64,000 nucleotides of DNA from Pseudobdellovibrionaceae bacterium (GCA_947449255.1 CANFQX010000013.1:1-64000), one strand, 5' to 3'; counted from the stretch's first letter, positions 42,932 through 52,253 are shown. A program made the numbers and translations. The notes: a model not told the origin generated them from the letters alone.

Positions 42932-43111
42932 ATGGCTAAAAAAGTAATTCAAAATAAATCAAATGATAAAAATCAACGCATTCATTCCTGGCGTCTTTGT
43001 CCTTATGGCAGACATTGGGTGCGTGAACATTCCATGCATACGCCACCAAGCAATAAAAATCCAGATGGCAGTACGACGATTCGACATGCGCATTGTGCAA
43101 ACAACCCATAA
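42932..43111 (+). CDS. Small Cys/His-rich protein (59 aa)
   Basis: The frame opens at 42899, but the ATG at 42932 follows AGGT by about 6 bases and removes a hydrophobic leader that looks artificial. The product is a compact basic protein with a striking C-terminal pattern: WRLCPYGRHWVREHSMHTPP, then NPDGSTTIRHAHCANNP. Two cysteines and six histidines could bind a metal ion, as in small zinc ribbons. The pattern looks conserved, but I cannot name a family. It sits just outside the tRNA repeat, before a secreted protein gene. Confidence 0.6.
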   Translation: MAKKVIQNKSNDKNQRIHSWRLCPYGRHWVREHSMHTPPSNKNPDGSTTIRHAHCANNP

Positions 43112-43134
43112 ATATCTGGATGCATTGGTGAAAT

Positions 43135-43953
43135 GTGAAGCAACTTAATAAGAAATACTTTTCTATTGCACTACTTATTTTAGGTCTCCCTTTTTTTTCA
43201 CATGCTGCTGATGGAAAATTTCAAAAGAGGAGGTTTGGTTCATATCAAGTATCACTGACTCAAGAATTTCGAAGTGGACTTGGTAAAGTATTAATTAAAA
43301 TAGGAAACGACAAAGTTTTTCAAGAAGCTGAAATTGATAATCACTACTCTTTGGGGAATAATTTTGATCCAATTTTGGATGGTCGCGATCGATACTCGGG
43401 ACGTGATATTACGGGAAATGGAACTACGAATTTAGTTATATCTAATTGGACTGGCGGGGCGCACTGCTGCCATTTTCTGCACATCTTTGAGCTAGGCAAG
43501 AAACTAAAAAAGCTTGTCACTGTTGAAGCCAACAGCTCTTCTATCCGATTGGTAGATCTGGATCATGATGGGTTTCCTGAGATAGAGTTTTGGGATGGAG
43601 CTATAGACTATCTGTTTGCATGTTTTGCGGGCTCTCCTGGCGGAAGAGTTGTTTTAAAATTTCAAAAAGATCGTTATGACGTTGCAACTCATTTAATGAA
43701 GATGCCGGCCCCAACGGTACAGAAAATTAGAGATCTAAAGAAATCCATCGTGCTTTCTTTCGAAAAAAATGAAAGTCCTGATCTTCCATATGAATTTTTA
43801 AAGGCGATGATGGAGCTCAGTTACTCCGGCAATTTTAATTTAGCCTTAAAGCTGGCAGATGAAACTTGGCCAGCTGAAAAACCGGGTTTAGAGAAATTTA
43901 AGGATGAGTTTTCTAAAGCTTTGCATGAAAGCCCTTATTGGAAAAAGCTTTGA
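43135..43953 (+). CDS. Secreted protein with beta-propeller-like repeats
   Basis: The 272-residue product starts with GTG and a signal peptide (LNKKYFSIALLILGLPFFSHAADG). The mature part contains GRDITGNGTTNLVISNWTGGAHCCHFLHIFEL and LVDLDHDGFPEIEFWD; the DxDxDGxPE type motif is typical of FG-GAP/VCBS-like calcium-binding propeller repeats. GGAHCCHF is a known word in secreted proteins of this kind. A polar C-terminal helix region follows. The ribosome-binding site is weak. The function is unknown; adhesion or substrate binding at the cell surface is possible. Confidence 0.7.
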   Translation: MKQLNKKYFSIALLILGLPFFSHAADGKFQKRRFGSYQVSLTQEFRSGLGKVLIKIGNDKVFQEAEIDNHYSLGNNFDPILDGRDRYSGRDITGNGTTNLVISNWTGGAHCCHFLHIFELGKKLKKLVTVEANSSSIRLVDLDHDGFPEIEFWDGAIDYLFACFAGSPGGRVVLKFQKDRYDVATHLMKMPAPTVQKIRDLKKSIVLSFEKNESPDLPYEFLKAMMELSYSGNFNLALKLADETWPAEKPGLEKFKDEFSKALHESPYWKKL

Positions 43954-44045
43954 GGTATTTTTAATAGCGGGTCCCTCAAATGGTAAAAGGGCGAAGTGAT
44001 GTCTAAACCTTACTCAGTGACCTGAAGTATCGAACTTTGATGCAA

Positions 44046-45416
44046 CTATTCAGATTTGAGTAAATACTTTCGAAAATTATTCATAACGATGAGATGCAAC
44101 TTTGCTTGGGTGTATTTATAAATAAACCAAGGCAGTGCAGGCCTAAAGTCATGAATGGCCGCCAGAATATACTTTCCGTTCAATACAGTTCTAAACTCTA
44201 ATCGCCCCTGGTTTTTGGATGCGACTAAAAGTCCTTTGTTGATGTACAGCAGTTGGCGATCAGAATTGCTCCTGCGCTCTGCTAAATCTAATTCCAACAA
44301 TACCAATTTATCTAAAATTATTGAGAAAATAACTTTTGTTCCATCCGTGTTGACCTTAACCAGGGGAGCAAGAAAGCGCGGCAGCCAATGAATGTATTGA
44401 TTTTTAACCCACTCAGCATTTTTTCCCTGTGGCAGTGGCAATCTTTGAATTGAACGTACTGTTTTTCTTTGTGCTTGAAATCTAAACAATGAACCTCGAG
44501 GGTGAGTTTTCATTGAAGCTTTATCAAGCAATTCAAAGTAGCTGATACTCAGGTTTTCTTTTGAAAACATATACGCTTCGCGAGCGACCATGGGATGTCG
44601 TAATGATTCAATCAGAGGATAGGCTAAGTTTTTTGGTGTGTTAGTAATTAAAGAAACCCAAAGCCGTGACAGGGTGGGCGTAAAAAAAGGAACACTAAAA
44701 AAGAACCTTTTTTTCCCCTTCTTTTTGGCAGTTTCCTTCATCATTTCCAAATAGGTCAATGGTTTACAACCAGCCAAGTCGTAGACCTTATTAAAGTGTT
44801 TTTCTTCTAAGGCTGCACTCGTCAAAGCTGAAAGCACTGTCGTTAGATCCACCGGGGTCGTCAGCGTTTGAGTCCAGGAAGGACAAACCATTAAAGGTAG
44901 TCGATCGACAAGTTTCAAAAGAATCTGGAATGAGGATCCTGAGTCTCCCAATATGAGTCCGGCTCTGAAAACTGTGGTGGGCAGTTGATGCTCTGTAAAG
45001 ACTTGCTCTACTTCAAGGCGGCTTTGTAAGTGAAGTGAAAGCTCTTTAGATTGAGGGATCAAGCCGCCAAGGTAAATGAGCTGCTGAATGCCCTTTGTTT
45101 TTAAGGCTTTTGAAAAATTATCTGCAAGAATCAGATCATAGTCTGCAAAAGAACCTTGATCAAGTTGAGCCGTGGGGCCCATAGAGTGCACCAGATAGAA
45201 AACAAGATCGACATGCTCAGGGATTGCTAGTTCAATGGATTTTAATGAAAAGAGATCACAGGCCTTCCAAGTTATTCTTGGGTCGTCTGAGTTTTGTTGA
45301 CTGCGAGATAAAGCCGTTATCTCTGCATCGGGGAATTTTTCAAGAAGCCTTGGAATGATGGCTTTACCAATATAGCCGCTGGCACCTGCTACAACTATTT
45401 TTGGTGATTTTATCAT
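44046..45416 (-). CDS. NAD(P)-binding SDR-like protein with DUF2867-like C-terminal domain
   Basis: An atypical short-chain dehydrogenase/NmrA-like protein of 456 residues. The N-terminal Rossmann fold shows IVVAGASGYIGKAIIPRLL (residues 6-24) and later YLVHSMG and LIYLGGLIP. After about residue 300 comes an extra domain (SLFRFQAQ, then LEFRTVLNGKYILAAIHDFRPALPWFIYKYTQA), which looks like DUF2867. The substrate is unknown. The active-site YxxxK of classical SDRs is not obvious. The ribosome-binding site AGGAGG sits 5 bases before the ATG. It is convergent with the 43135-43953 gene. Confidence 0.8.
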   Translation of the reverse strand: MIKSPKIVVAGASGYIGKAIIPRLLEKFPDAEITALSRSQQNSDDPRITWKACDLFSLKSIELAIPEHVDLVFYLVHSMGPTAQLDQGSFADYDLILADNFSKALKTKGIQQLIYLGGLIPQSKELSLHLQSRLEVEQVFTEHQLPTTVFRAGLILGDSGSSFQILLKLVDRLPLMVCPSWTQTLTTPVDLTTVLSALTSAALEEKHFNKVYDLAGCKPLTYLEMMKETAKKKGKKRFFFSVPFFTPTLSRLWVSLITNTPKNLAYPLIESLRHPMVAREAYMFSKENLSISYFELLDKASMKTHPRGSLFRFQAQRKTVRSIQRLPLPQGKNAEWVKNQYIHWLPRFLAPLVKVNTDGTKVIFSIILDKLVLLELDLAERRSNSDRQLLYINKGLLVASKNQGRLEFRTVLNGKYILAAIHDFRPALPWFIYKYTQAKLHLIVMNNFRKYLLKSE

Positions 45417-45481
45417 CCAAGCCTCCTGATTTAAAATTTTTTAATTTAAGTTTAATAATTCCTGAATGAACTATTAACTAA

Positions 45482-45979
45482 TTAATTCTGCTCACTTGCC
45501 AAGAGCTTTCTTTTAAGATCTGAGCCCCAGTGATATTTTAAACGGCTACCTGCGGTCGTGCCCTTGCCAACAACTCGGTGGCAGGGGATGTAAAAGGCGA
45601 CAGGATTTTTAGCAACGGCTGAGGCCACTGCACGGTATGAAGATGGCTTTCGAATCTTTTTGGCCACTTCAGAATAGGTTAAGGTTTTTCCTTTAGGAAT
45701 TTTGATAAGTTCCAACCAAACCTTCATTTGAAATTCAGTGCCTTCTAGTTTGATCTTATGCTTTGCTTTCCAGAAATTACCTTTAGTCCATTTCGCTGGG
45801 GTAAATTTACCAACTTCAAAATGATAATTTATCTTAAATAGCTCAGCCAATTCGTCTTCAGCCAATTTTTTTCCTGCAGAGTAGCTTCCTAGAAAAATGA
45901 GCTCTTTTCCTTCAAAAGCAGCCAACCAGTCGCCGAATTCAGAAGAAACTTTGAAAATATTAAACTCAAGATCAGCCAT
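45482..45979 (-). CDS. ogt: Methylated-DNA--protein-cysteine methyltransferase (Ogt type)
   Basis: It removes O6-alkyl groups from guanine in DNA in a suicide reaction. The 165-residue product carries the active-site motif IPCHRVVGKG (Cys near residue 130) and FQMKVWLELIKIPKGKTLTYSEVAKKI, the helix-turn-helix that binds the DNA minor groove. The N-terminal domain (VSSEFGDWLAAFEGKELIFLGSY) matches Ogt/AGT. GAGG lies before the ATG. It is a stand-alone gene. Confidence 0.94.
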   Translation of the reverse strand: MADLEFNIFKVSSEFGDWLAAFEGKELIFLGSYSAGKKLAEDELAELFKINYHFEVGKFTPAKWTKGNFWKAKHKIKLEGTEFQMKVWLELIKIPKGKTLTYSEVAKKIRKPSSYRAVASAVAKNPVAFYIPCHRVVGKGTTAGSRLKYHWGSDLKRKLLASEQN

Positions 45980-46065
45980 GTATCACCTCATTTAAAAAAT
46001 TGAGATCGGAACATAGCTCTTTTGAATAATCTTGTCATTTCAAAGAGGCTAAAATTGAGAATTAT

Positions 46066-47094
46066 TCACTCAAACATCCCATCCATTGTAATGTATAACT
46101 GGTTTCCTGGTGTCATCCGAAGCTCTTTGTAAAATGATTTCTGGCATTGACCCCTTAAAAGGGCGTCAATGGCACCTATCATGGCTGTATACACTTGATT
46201 CATTTCTAAGACTGCTGTGGACGTAATCACGCCGGTGTGGACTGCAGCTTTTCGAATGGGCTTAAGAAAGTGATCTCTGGAATCACAGGACATCAAACCC
46301 AGTATTTTAGTTTGTTTGAGTGGGTTAGAGAGCGCCTGCAATAACTTCCTGAATCCAGGCCGATAGATTTCATAGTAGCCATCGTAATCCACTTTATTGA
46401 ACCTATTCAGGCGAGGTGGAGCAAAGTCTGGCCCCCCGCCATTTCGAGAATGTCCAAAATAAAAAATCGCATCTGAGTTCTGCAGTCCATCAGCAAAGAA
46501 GGAATCCATATTTGCCGTTCGAGCCTGCTGTTGTGCGTTCAGGTAACCAATATTGTCGAAGTAATATTCGCTTTCCGAAGAATAATTCATTTCAATTTCG
46601 GCGCGATAGCGCTTGCCGAAAATATTTAGGTCTCTTGTAAAAAGACGACCATTGCCTGGATCGGGCTTGAACCCACACAGCCGCAGGTTGCCCGAGCAAT
46701 GATCCGTTATAATAGAGTCCAAGGCTGAAAATGCACCAGGGTCCATGGAAGGACTCAAGCCATAGGAGCCCACTTCTTGTCCTGTCGTCCAATCAAAATA
46801 TCCAACAGCAATTTGGATGTGAATGACACCATCGCTCAATATATCAGTATAACGTTTTTCACAGGCGGTTCTTTGGGTTTGGGGAAGCTTTGTTAAGTCA
46901 TCAGTGGGTAGCTCTTCTAAGAGACTTAGGTAATCCAGGCCTAAATAATAGAATTCTCTTTCGTAAAGATAGCCATCACTTCTGCTTGAAGCTTTGGACT
47001 CGATTGCAACGAAGCCCAACAGACATAGGGTAAGTAAAACAAATATTCTGAAAAACGAATTGTAATTTTGGCGATCAATAAAAAAATGAAGCAT
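46066..47094 (-). CDS. Exported protein with clan-CD (caspase/gingipain-like) His-Cys pattern
   Basis: A 342-residue protein with an N-terminal signal or anchor (FFRIFVLLTLCLLGFVAIES). The C-terminal half contains AIFYFGHSRNGGGPDF (His near 216) and, about 50 residues later, ILGLMSCDSRDHF (Cys near 269), each at the end of a hydrophobic strand. That His-Gly and Ser/Ala-Cys arrangement is the signature of clan CD peptidases. The His is followed by Ser and not Gly, so the match is imperfect. No ribosome-binding site precedes the ATG; a TATAAT ends 5 bases upstream, which suggests a leaderless mRNA. Alternative: an unrelated secreted protein. Confidence 0.55.
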   Translation of the reverse strand: MLHFFIDRQNYNSFFRIFVLLTLCLLGFVAIESKASSRSDGYLYEREFYYLGLDYLSLLEELPTDDLTKLPQTQRTACEKRYTDILSDGVIHIQIAVGYFDWTTGQEVGSYGLSPSMDPGAFSALDSIITDHCSGNLRLCGFKPDPGNGRLFTRDLNIFGKRYRAEIEMNYSSESEYYFDNIGYLNAQQQARTANMDSFFADGLQNSDAIFYFGHSRNGGGPDFAPPRLNRFNKVDYDGYYEIYRPGFRKLLQALSNPLKQTKILGLMSCDSRDHFLKPIRKAAVHTGVITSTAVLEMNQVYTAMIGAIDALLRGQCQKSFYKELRMTPGNQLYITMDGMFE

Positions 47095-47166
47095 AGTCTA
47101 TTATATGAAAATATAAAAAGCAGCCCAGTTACATTCATTTAATAGATTTGCAAAGGTTGCATCGAT

Positions 47167-47958
47167 TTAATTTAAAAGCGTTGCAATACTTTTTAGGAAT
47201 TTCTCTACGCCGGGAATGTATTCTTCTCTAAAGTCGCGAAGTCCTGTCAGGTGTTCTGCTTCAGGCAATGAGAGTTTAGTCCAATCAATATTTTCGTGAG
47301 ACTCGAAAACCTCATCGATATGTTTTGGTGGAATCAATTTATCTTTCCAGCCGCGAATTGACAAAATTCTAAATCCTATTGGAAAATGTTCAAGATCCGC
47401 CTTGAGGTCCTTATGTAAGAGAGGGCTCCATCCAAAACTCAGTACTGGAGTCAGTATCAATTTTAGCATTGTCGATTTAATATGATAATCTTGGCTGAAT
47501 AAATTATAAGCGGATGGGATGAATCGTGCGGTGGGTCCGCTGTCACATATTAAGGCCGTGGTGTCAGAGCAGTGCCTGCGGGCCATGGCCTCGATCGCAG
47601 CGGCAGAGGGATTAGAAAAAGCGAAGATGATTTTATTGCCTGGGATCTCGTTCAAAAGCTTTTCAATTTGATCTGCATAGGTGTGCTTTATGCCAAATTT
47701 TTCTTTAGCACTGATGGGTATTTTACTGAATATATCCTTAAAAAGATCTTGGAGCAGCTCCGTGTGATTGCCGTGCAAATGAAAGGCAAATGCATCAAAG
47801 CCAAGCTTATTCACTAATTTAATATGTCTTAGGAGTTGGCGTTTACTGCCCTCGTAAAAATGAACGAAAAAAATAAGCTCTTCATAGGCTTTGTTTTTTG
47901 AGAGAAAGAATTCACCGTCAAAAGGAAGTTGAGATTTAGCGAGTTGGCTGTAGTCCAT
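47167..47958 (-). CDS. Alpha/beta-hydrolase-fold protein with an atypical nucleophile motif
   Basis: A 263-residue cytoplasmic protein with the alpha/beta hydrolase layout: ELIFFVHFYEGS (oxyanion strand), IIFAFSNPSAAAIEA where GxSxG would be expected, WKDKLIPP for the acid, and EAEHLTGLRDF for the His near the C-terminus. The nucleophile elbow reads S-N-P-S and lacks both glycines, so the Ser is uncertain and the enzyme may be altered or inactive. AAGGA stands about 10 bases upstream of the ATG. The function is unknown. Confidence 0.65.
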   Translation of the reverse strand: MDYSQLAKSQLPFDGEFFLSKNKAYEELIFFVHFYEGSKRQLLRHIKLVNKLGFDAFAFHLHGNHTELLQDLFKDIFSKIPISAKEKFGIKHTYADQIEKLLNEIPGNKIIFAFSNPSAAAIEAMARRHCSDTTALICDSGPTARFIPSAYNLFSQDYHIKSTMLKLILTPVLSFGWSPLLHKDLKADLEHFPIGFRILSIRGWKDKLIPPKHIDEVFESHENIDWTKLSLPEAEHLTGLRDFREEYIPGVEKFLKSIATLLN

Positions 47959-48045
47959 CTTGCATCATTCCTTTCCATTAATTGGGGTTCAACACATCAC
48001 TTAAGAGTTAATATGTTGAACCCAAAGGTCATCAAATTTTAAATT

Positions 48046-50859
48046 TTAATGTTTTTGCACAGCTGTCTGTGAATGCCATAAGTCAGTCCAGTGAGTGACT
48101 CGACTTTCAGTCTGATGAGTTTCAGCTAATACTTGAGAAGACACCATGACTTTTTCTAAAGCCGTCTCTGACAGAACTTTGCCACAGGCATCAATGACCG
48201 ATTGGAAATCAATGCTATGGTATTTGTATATTTCAGAAGGGCGTCCGCATTTGGAATGTTTGCGCACAGCCAAGGCCTCTTGTCTGACGCCAACAATTGA
48301 ACCAATATTATCTAACAAGCCCTCTTCACCGTCGGCAACGCTGACGACAGGGATGCGCTTTCCTGCAACTGTGATCAAATCACCCGTGGAGATTTCGCCG
48401 GCTTTTTTCAGATGCAAGTTAGAGTTAATACCCAGACTGTTTCTTAGATAGCTATAGTCACTTTGATAACCCTGAATTCCAATCAAAAGATCTGCAGAGG
48501 TCACAACGATCACGTTGGCATAAATTCCAAAAGTAAGAAGGGATTCAGAAGCTTTGATTCCCTCAGTAACCATCGATCCCATGGCAAAAATATTAACAAC
48601 ATTATCGCCTGGTTCATATCCAGCATAGGCACGATAATCGATTAAATAATAAGCCCCTTGAAGTACTTCTTCGCGAATTTTTGACAAGATGTCGCTCTCG
48701 CCAAGGCTCTCAAGCTCTTCCTCGTTGACTCCACCCGCGATTGGGAAGTCTGTGCGCGCTAGCAAGCCATCCAGGTTCAACTTAAAGCGAGCTTGTTTTT
48801 TTAAGTAATGGAGCATGTCTTTTTGCTCGGCACCACGAGTGACTAGGCGAAGTAAAGTTCCGGTACGACCTTCATTGTCATTCATCACATGGCGCTTGAT
48901 TGTATCACAAAGTATCCAATCTAACTCTTGGCAGAAGAACGGCTCCCAAGTGATTTGATTCGGAATTTGAATGTCAGACTTCCAACCGTGCTGAGCTCCC
49001 TCTGGTGAAAGTGTCACTCCCGAAGGGGTGCCGACGCAGATATAAGAACTTTTCCAATACAAATTATAGAAGTATTGATCCAAAGCCCGTTTCAAAAAGA
49101 AATCATAAACGGTCATCAGGGGAATAATAGGAATTCCGACAACATCGCGCATTTTTCCAAAGGCCCCCAGGCAGGACATGACATTGCCCTCTGCAATTTC
49201 AAAGCGCAAGAAGCGGTCATTGACTTCTTCACCAGGAACTAAGTCAGGAAGCTTATGATCTTTAACACCCAAATCAGTCTCATGATCTGTAACAACAGGG
49301 GCCCCAAAAATTTTACCATCCATTGCAGGATTAAGATTTGTTGAAGTTCCTACGTCCGGAGCCATAGAGATCAGCAATTCGCCTGGCAACTTGAAAGGCT
49401 TTTCAGTTTCAATAAGGGCTTTTTGTTTTTCGCCTAATTGTTTCTCGTCCAGTGGTGTGTTGGATATGCGAGTCAATTTGGCTGTCAATTGACCTAGCAT
49501 CCACTGCGTGTGCGGATAGCTTGTCATCTTGGTATTTATATCTAAGGTCTGTGGAATCTCGCCAAACTCAGTTAGTTTTTTAAGGAAAAAATCTTGGTTC
49601 TTAGCTTTCAAAGCATGTTGGGCTTTAATTTCTGAATATAATTTTTCACATCGACCGGATAAAAACTTGGCCTCTGGGGTTGTCGCAGCAAAACGCTCAT
49701 AGAGTGTTTCCCCTTTGATTCCTTGTTTGGCCTTCAATTCATTCACTTCTTCTTCTTGTGGCAATGAAGAGTGATTTCCTGGTTGTGCTGCAGATTTTAA
49801 TTCCCAGCCCTTCAAGGTGTGAGCGATTATAATCGTTGGCTTTCTAGTGGATTCTTTTGATTTCAACATGGCCTCAGCAATACTCATCATATCGTGTCCG
49901 CCGAAATCGCGGAAGGCCTCATAAAGTTCCAGGTCGGCAACGCTCTCCAAGAATTTCTTAAGGCTTGGATGCTCCTTTGCAATACCTTTTTTTAGAGCCT
50001 TCATGTCTTGAACTAAAAGCAAGGCTTGAAGTTCGTAGTCTTCAAGCTCTTTCTCTAGGAAGTTTTGAAATAAATGACCATCTTTTTTAGCAAAGAGCGC
50101 CTTACGTTTTGATCCATGACGGAGATGAATAACTTCCCATCCATTGGCGGCCATTGTGCGCTCAATACGATCAGCATCAGTACCGTTCATGATGGTTTGA
50201 TTTGAAATTCGATGACCATCTAATGACTGGCGATTGTAATCTACAATCCAAGTTAAAGAACCCAATTCGCGTTCTGCAAAATCAGGAACTGCTTCATACA
50301 TAGAGCCTTCGCGGAATTCAGAGTCACCACAAATAGCCCAAAAATGTGCATCTGGAACTTCGTATCCATGCTCTCGTGCATATCTATAAGCCAGTGCCAT
50401 GTAGCCTGCTTCAACAGGTGGGATTCCAACTGTTCCCGAAGGAAAGAAATTATGATGATCAGGATCGTAAGTAGAATGATAAGACTGAAACACAAATTCG
50501 CTGCCGTCAGTGAATTTACGTAGGCCATGCATGGCCTGATCTGCTTCGGCTTGAGTGAGCTTTGATAAATCTTTTTTTAAGAAGATATCGAGAAGGTAAT
50601 TGTAAGAATGATCAATAGGTGATGCGTGTGGTTTATTTGCAATATGGTCAAAGCCTGATTTCACCAAAAGATGCAATGCGCCAACAATGTGGAGGGCGCT
50701 GGCACAGCCCGCAGGGTGACCACCTATCTTAGGGTCCCCTTTTTCTTTATCTGTGCGATGATTGGCCTGCCAAATCATCTGAGTCGACAAATAATGTGCT
50801 CGGCGTGCAATTGAATTTAAGATTTCTGGTTTTATATTTTTTAATTCAGAGTGAGCCAC
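48046..50859 (-). CDS. aceE: Pyruvate dehydrogenase E1-like thiamine enzyme (AceE family)
   Basis: A 937-residue thiamine diphosphate enzyme of the AceE/transketolase type. The N-terminus reads GGHPAGCASALHIVGALHLL, SYHSTYDPDHHNFFPSG and WAICGDSEFREGSMYEAVPDFA, and the central and C-terminal parts carry the pyrimidine and transketolase-C domains (LLISMAPDVGTSTNLNPAM, VTSADLLIGIQGYQ). The thiamine motif reads GDSE where E. coli AceE has GDGE. No E2 or E3 gene is adjacent, so this may be the PDH E1 or a paralogue with another 2-oxoacid. The start is a GTG with GGAG 7 bases upstream. An operator-like palindrome precedes it. Confidence 0.8.
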   Translation of the reverse strand: MAHSELKNIKPEILNSIARRAHYLSTQMIWQANHRTDKEKGDPKIGGHPAGCASALHIVGALHLLVKSGFDHIANKPHASPIDHSYNYLLDIFLKKDLSKLTQAEADQAMHGLRKFTDGSEFVFQSYHSTYDPDHHNFFPSGTVGIPPVEAGYMALAYRYAREHGYEVPDAHFWAICGDSEFREGSMYEAVPDFAERELGSLTWIVDYNRQSLDGHRISNQTIMNGTDADRIERTMAANGWEVIHLRHGSKRKALFAKKDGHLFQNFLEKELEDYELQALLLVQDMKALKKGIAKEHPSLKKFLESVADLELYEAFRDFGGHDMMSIAEAMLKSKESTRKPTIIIAHTLKGWELKSAAQPGNHSSLPQEEEVNELKAKQGIKGETLYERFAATTPEAKFLSGRCEKLYSEIKAQHALKAKNQDFFLKKLTEFGEIPQTLDINTKMTSYPHTQWMLGQLTAKLTRISNTPLDEKQLGEKQKALIETEKPFKLPGELLISMAPDVGTSTNLNPAMDGKIFGAPVVTDHETDLGVKDHKLPDLVPGEEVNDRFLRFEIAEGNVMSCLGAFGKMRDVVGIPIIPLMTVYDFFLKRALDQYFYNLYWKSSYICVGTPSGVTLSPEGAQHGWKSDIQIPNQITWEPFFCQELDWILCDTIKRHVMNDNEGRTGTLLRLVTRGAEQKDMLHYLKKQARFKLNLDGLLARTDFPIAGGVNEEELESLGESDILSKIREEVLQGAYYLIDYRAYAGYEPGDNVVNIFAMGSMVTEGIKASESLLTFGIYANVIVVTSADLLIGIQGYQSDYSYLRNSLGINSNLHLKKAGEISTGDLITVAGKRIPVVSVADGEEGLLDNIGSIVGVRQEALAVRKHSKCGRPSEIYKYHSIDFQSVIDACGKVLSETALEKVMVSSQVLAETHQTESRVTHWTDLWHSQTAVQKH

Positions 50860-50879
50860 TTTGGTTCTCCGTTAAACGA

Positions 50880-50925
50880 CTGCCAGTGGCCCGCCATGTT
50901 ACATGGCCGACTATATTACTGGCAG
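50880..50925 (-). promoter_or_regulatory. Nested palindromes in the leader of the AceE-like gene
   Basis: A perfect 7-1-7 palindrome, GCCATGT-T-ACATGGC (50893-50907), lies 33 bp before the GTG start. It is nested inside CTGCCAGT (50880-50887) facing ACTGGCAG (50918-50925). As DNA it is a classical operator; as RNA it could form a two-stem leader. A TAATAT box lies inside the outer arms on the minus strand. Confidence 0.55.
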
Positions 50926-51000
50926 GAAGCTAGAGTTTGGATATTAGATTATATTACCGAATCGAAAACTAGCACTCTACAATATTAGAGTCCATAAATT

Positions 51001-52185
51001 TTAAGACTTTAGGCTGCCAAATTTCTCAATCTGCTGAAACCAAAATTGGTGCTCAGTCGCAGATAATGAGTAATCTAAATAGGAAAGTTTTACAGCCAAG
51101 TCGAACCCTTCGTTTGTCACGAAGGCCATTTGGCGACGTTCACCTTTGCGCGAGTAATAATCGATCTTTTTAAGACTAGGCATAAGTTGGATCGAGCTCA
51201 TAATGGCAATAGCTTCCTGCTTAAAGACGCCCAATTCTTCACGCATAAAATAAGCTAATTTGGGATCATCAAAGACAGCTTCATTGGACCAAATTTCTTC
51301 GCCGTATTGTGCTTTCATAAACGCAAACATGAATCCAGCCAGCAGCTCTGTAGGGTCTTGCATGTTAATCCCCGAAACGGGAATTCGAGCTAGATGAATT
51401 TCAAAAGTTTCCATCTTATTTGGATCCATAAAGACAGAATGCAGTCCAGGAAGTATTTGCTCGAGAATATGAAGATCAAAAAGTTCCATAAAGGCAAGAT
51501 GAGGCTCATTCAGGCGCAGAAACTTCAACCACTCTTCCCGACGTCTGGGGAGGACTGATTTTTTGAGTTCGCCACTGCACTCCGCAATAGCGGCTCGCAT
51601 AGAGGACTCAATTGAAAAATGAAGCTTATGTGAAAGTCGCACTGCGCGCAGAATTCGAATGGGGTCTTCAATAAGTCTTTCTTTAGGGTCACCAATCATT
51701 CGCAATACACGATTATTGATGTCTTCAATTCCACCAACATAATCATGAAGCTTATCCTTCACTGGATCATAAAAAACGGCATTGGCCGTGAAATCACGAC
51801 GTTTTGCATCTTCTTCGCAAGTGCCAAAATAATTATCACCATCGACAGAGTCTTCCTCGTTCACAGAGGCCAATTCATCAGTTGTGATGTTGCGTCGAAA
51901 AGTTGCGATTTCGTACTGATGATCGCCTCTTTTTGCCAAAACTAACTTAAATCTGCGACCAATAACGTAGGCATTTGATATTTTTTTGCGAACCTGATTT
52001 GGAAGTGCACTGGTGGCAATATCAAAGTCTTTAGGATGAATTCCTACCAGAAGATCGCGAACACAGCCCCCAACCAAATAGGTTTCAAAACCTGAGTCTT
52101 GTAGGTTCTTTACAATTCGAAATGCATAAGGATCAATCCAGTCTTCGTGCAGCTGGGGCTTTTTTGTTGAATTCATCTTTGCCAA
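51001..52185 (-). CDS. pcnB: Poly(A) polymerase / CCA-adding-like nucleotidyltransferase (PcnB-like)
   Basis: A class II polymerase-beta-type nucleotidyltransferase of about 394 residues. Landmarks are VGGCVRDLLVGIHPKDFDIAT (about 38-58; catalytic DxD), the PcnB-typical VIGRRFKLVLA, ATFRRN, FTANAVFYDPVKDKLHDYVGG and RILRAVRLSHKLHF. Poly(A) polymerases tag RNA for decay; CCA-adding enzymes repair tRNA ends, and both share this core. The GRRFKLV word favours PcnB. The start is uncertain: TTG at 52185 or ATG at 52176 (MNSTKKPQL); I give the longer frame. Confidence 0.85.
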   Translation of the reverse strand: MAKMNSTKKPQLHEDWIDPYAFRIVKNLQDSGFETYLVGGCVRDLLVGIHPKDFDIATSALPNQVRKKISNAYVIGRRFKLVLAKRGDHQYEIATFRRNITTDELASVNEEDSVDGDNYFGTCEEDAKRRDFTANAVFYDPVKDKLHDYVGGIEDINNRVLRMIGDPKERLIEDPIRILRAVRLSHKLHFSIESSMRAAIAECSGELKKSVLPRRREEWLKFLRLNEPHLAFMELFDLHILEQILPGLHSVFMDPNKMETFEIHLARIPVSGINMQDPTELLAGFMFAFMKAQYGEEIWSNEAVFDDPKLAYFMREELGVFKQEAIAIMSSIQLMPSLKKIDYYSRKGERRQMAFVTNEGFDLAVKLSYLDYSLSATEHQFWFQQIEKFGSLKS

Positions 52186-52253
52186 ATCTATTCTCTTTCT
52201 GAAAAAAATTCAAACTTGAAATACATCGAAGGGAAGCGCAGGATGTGGGCACT

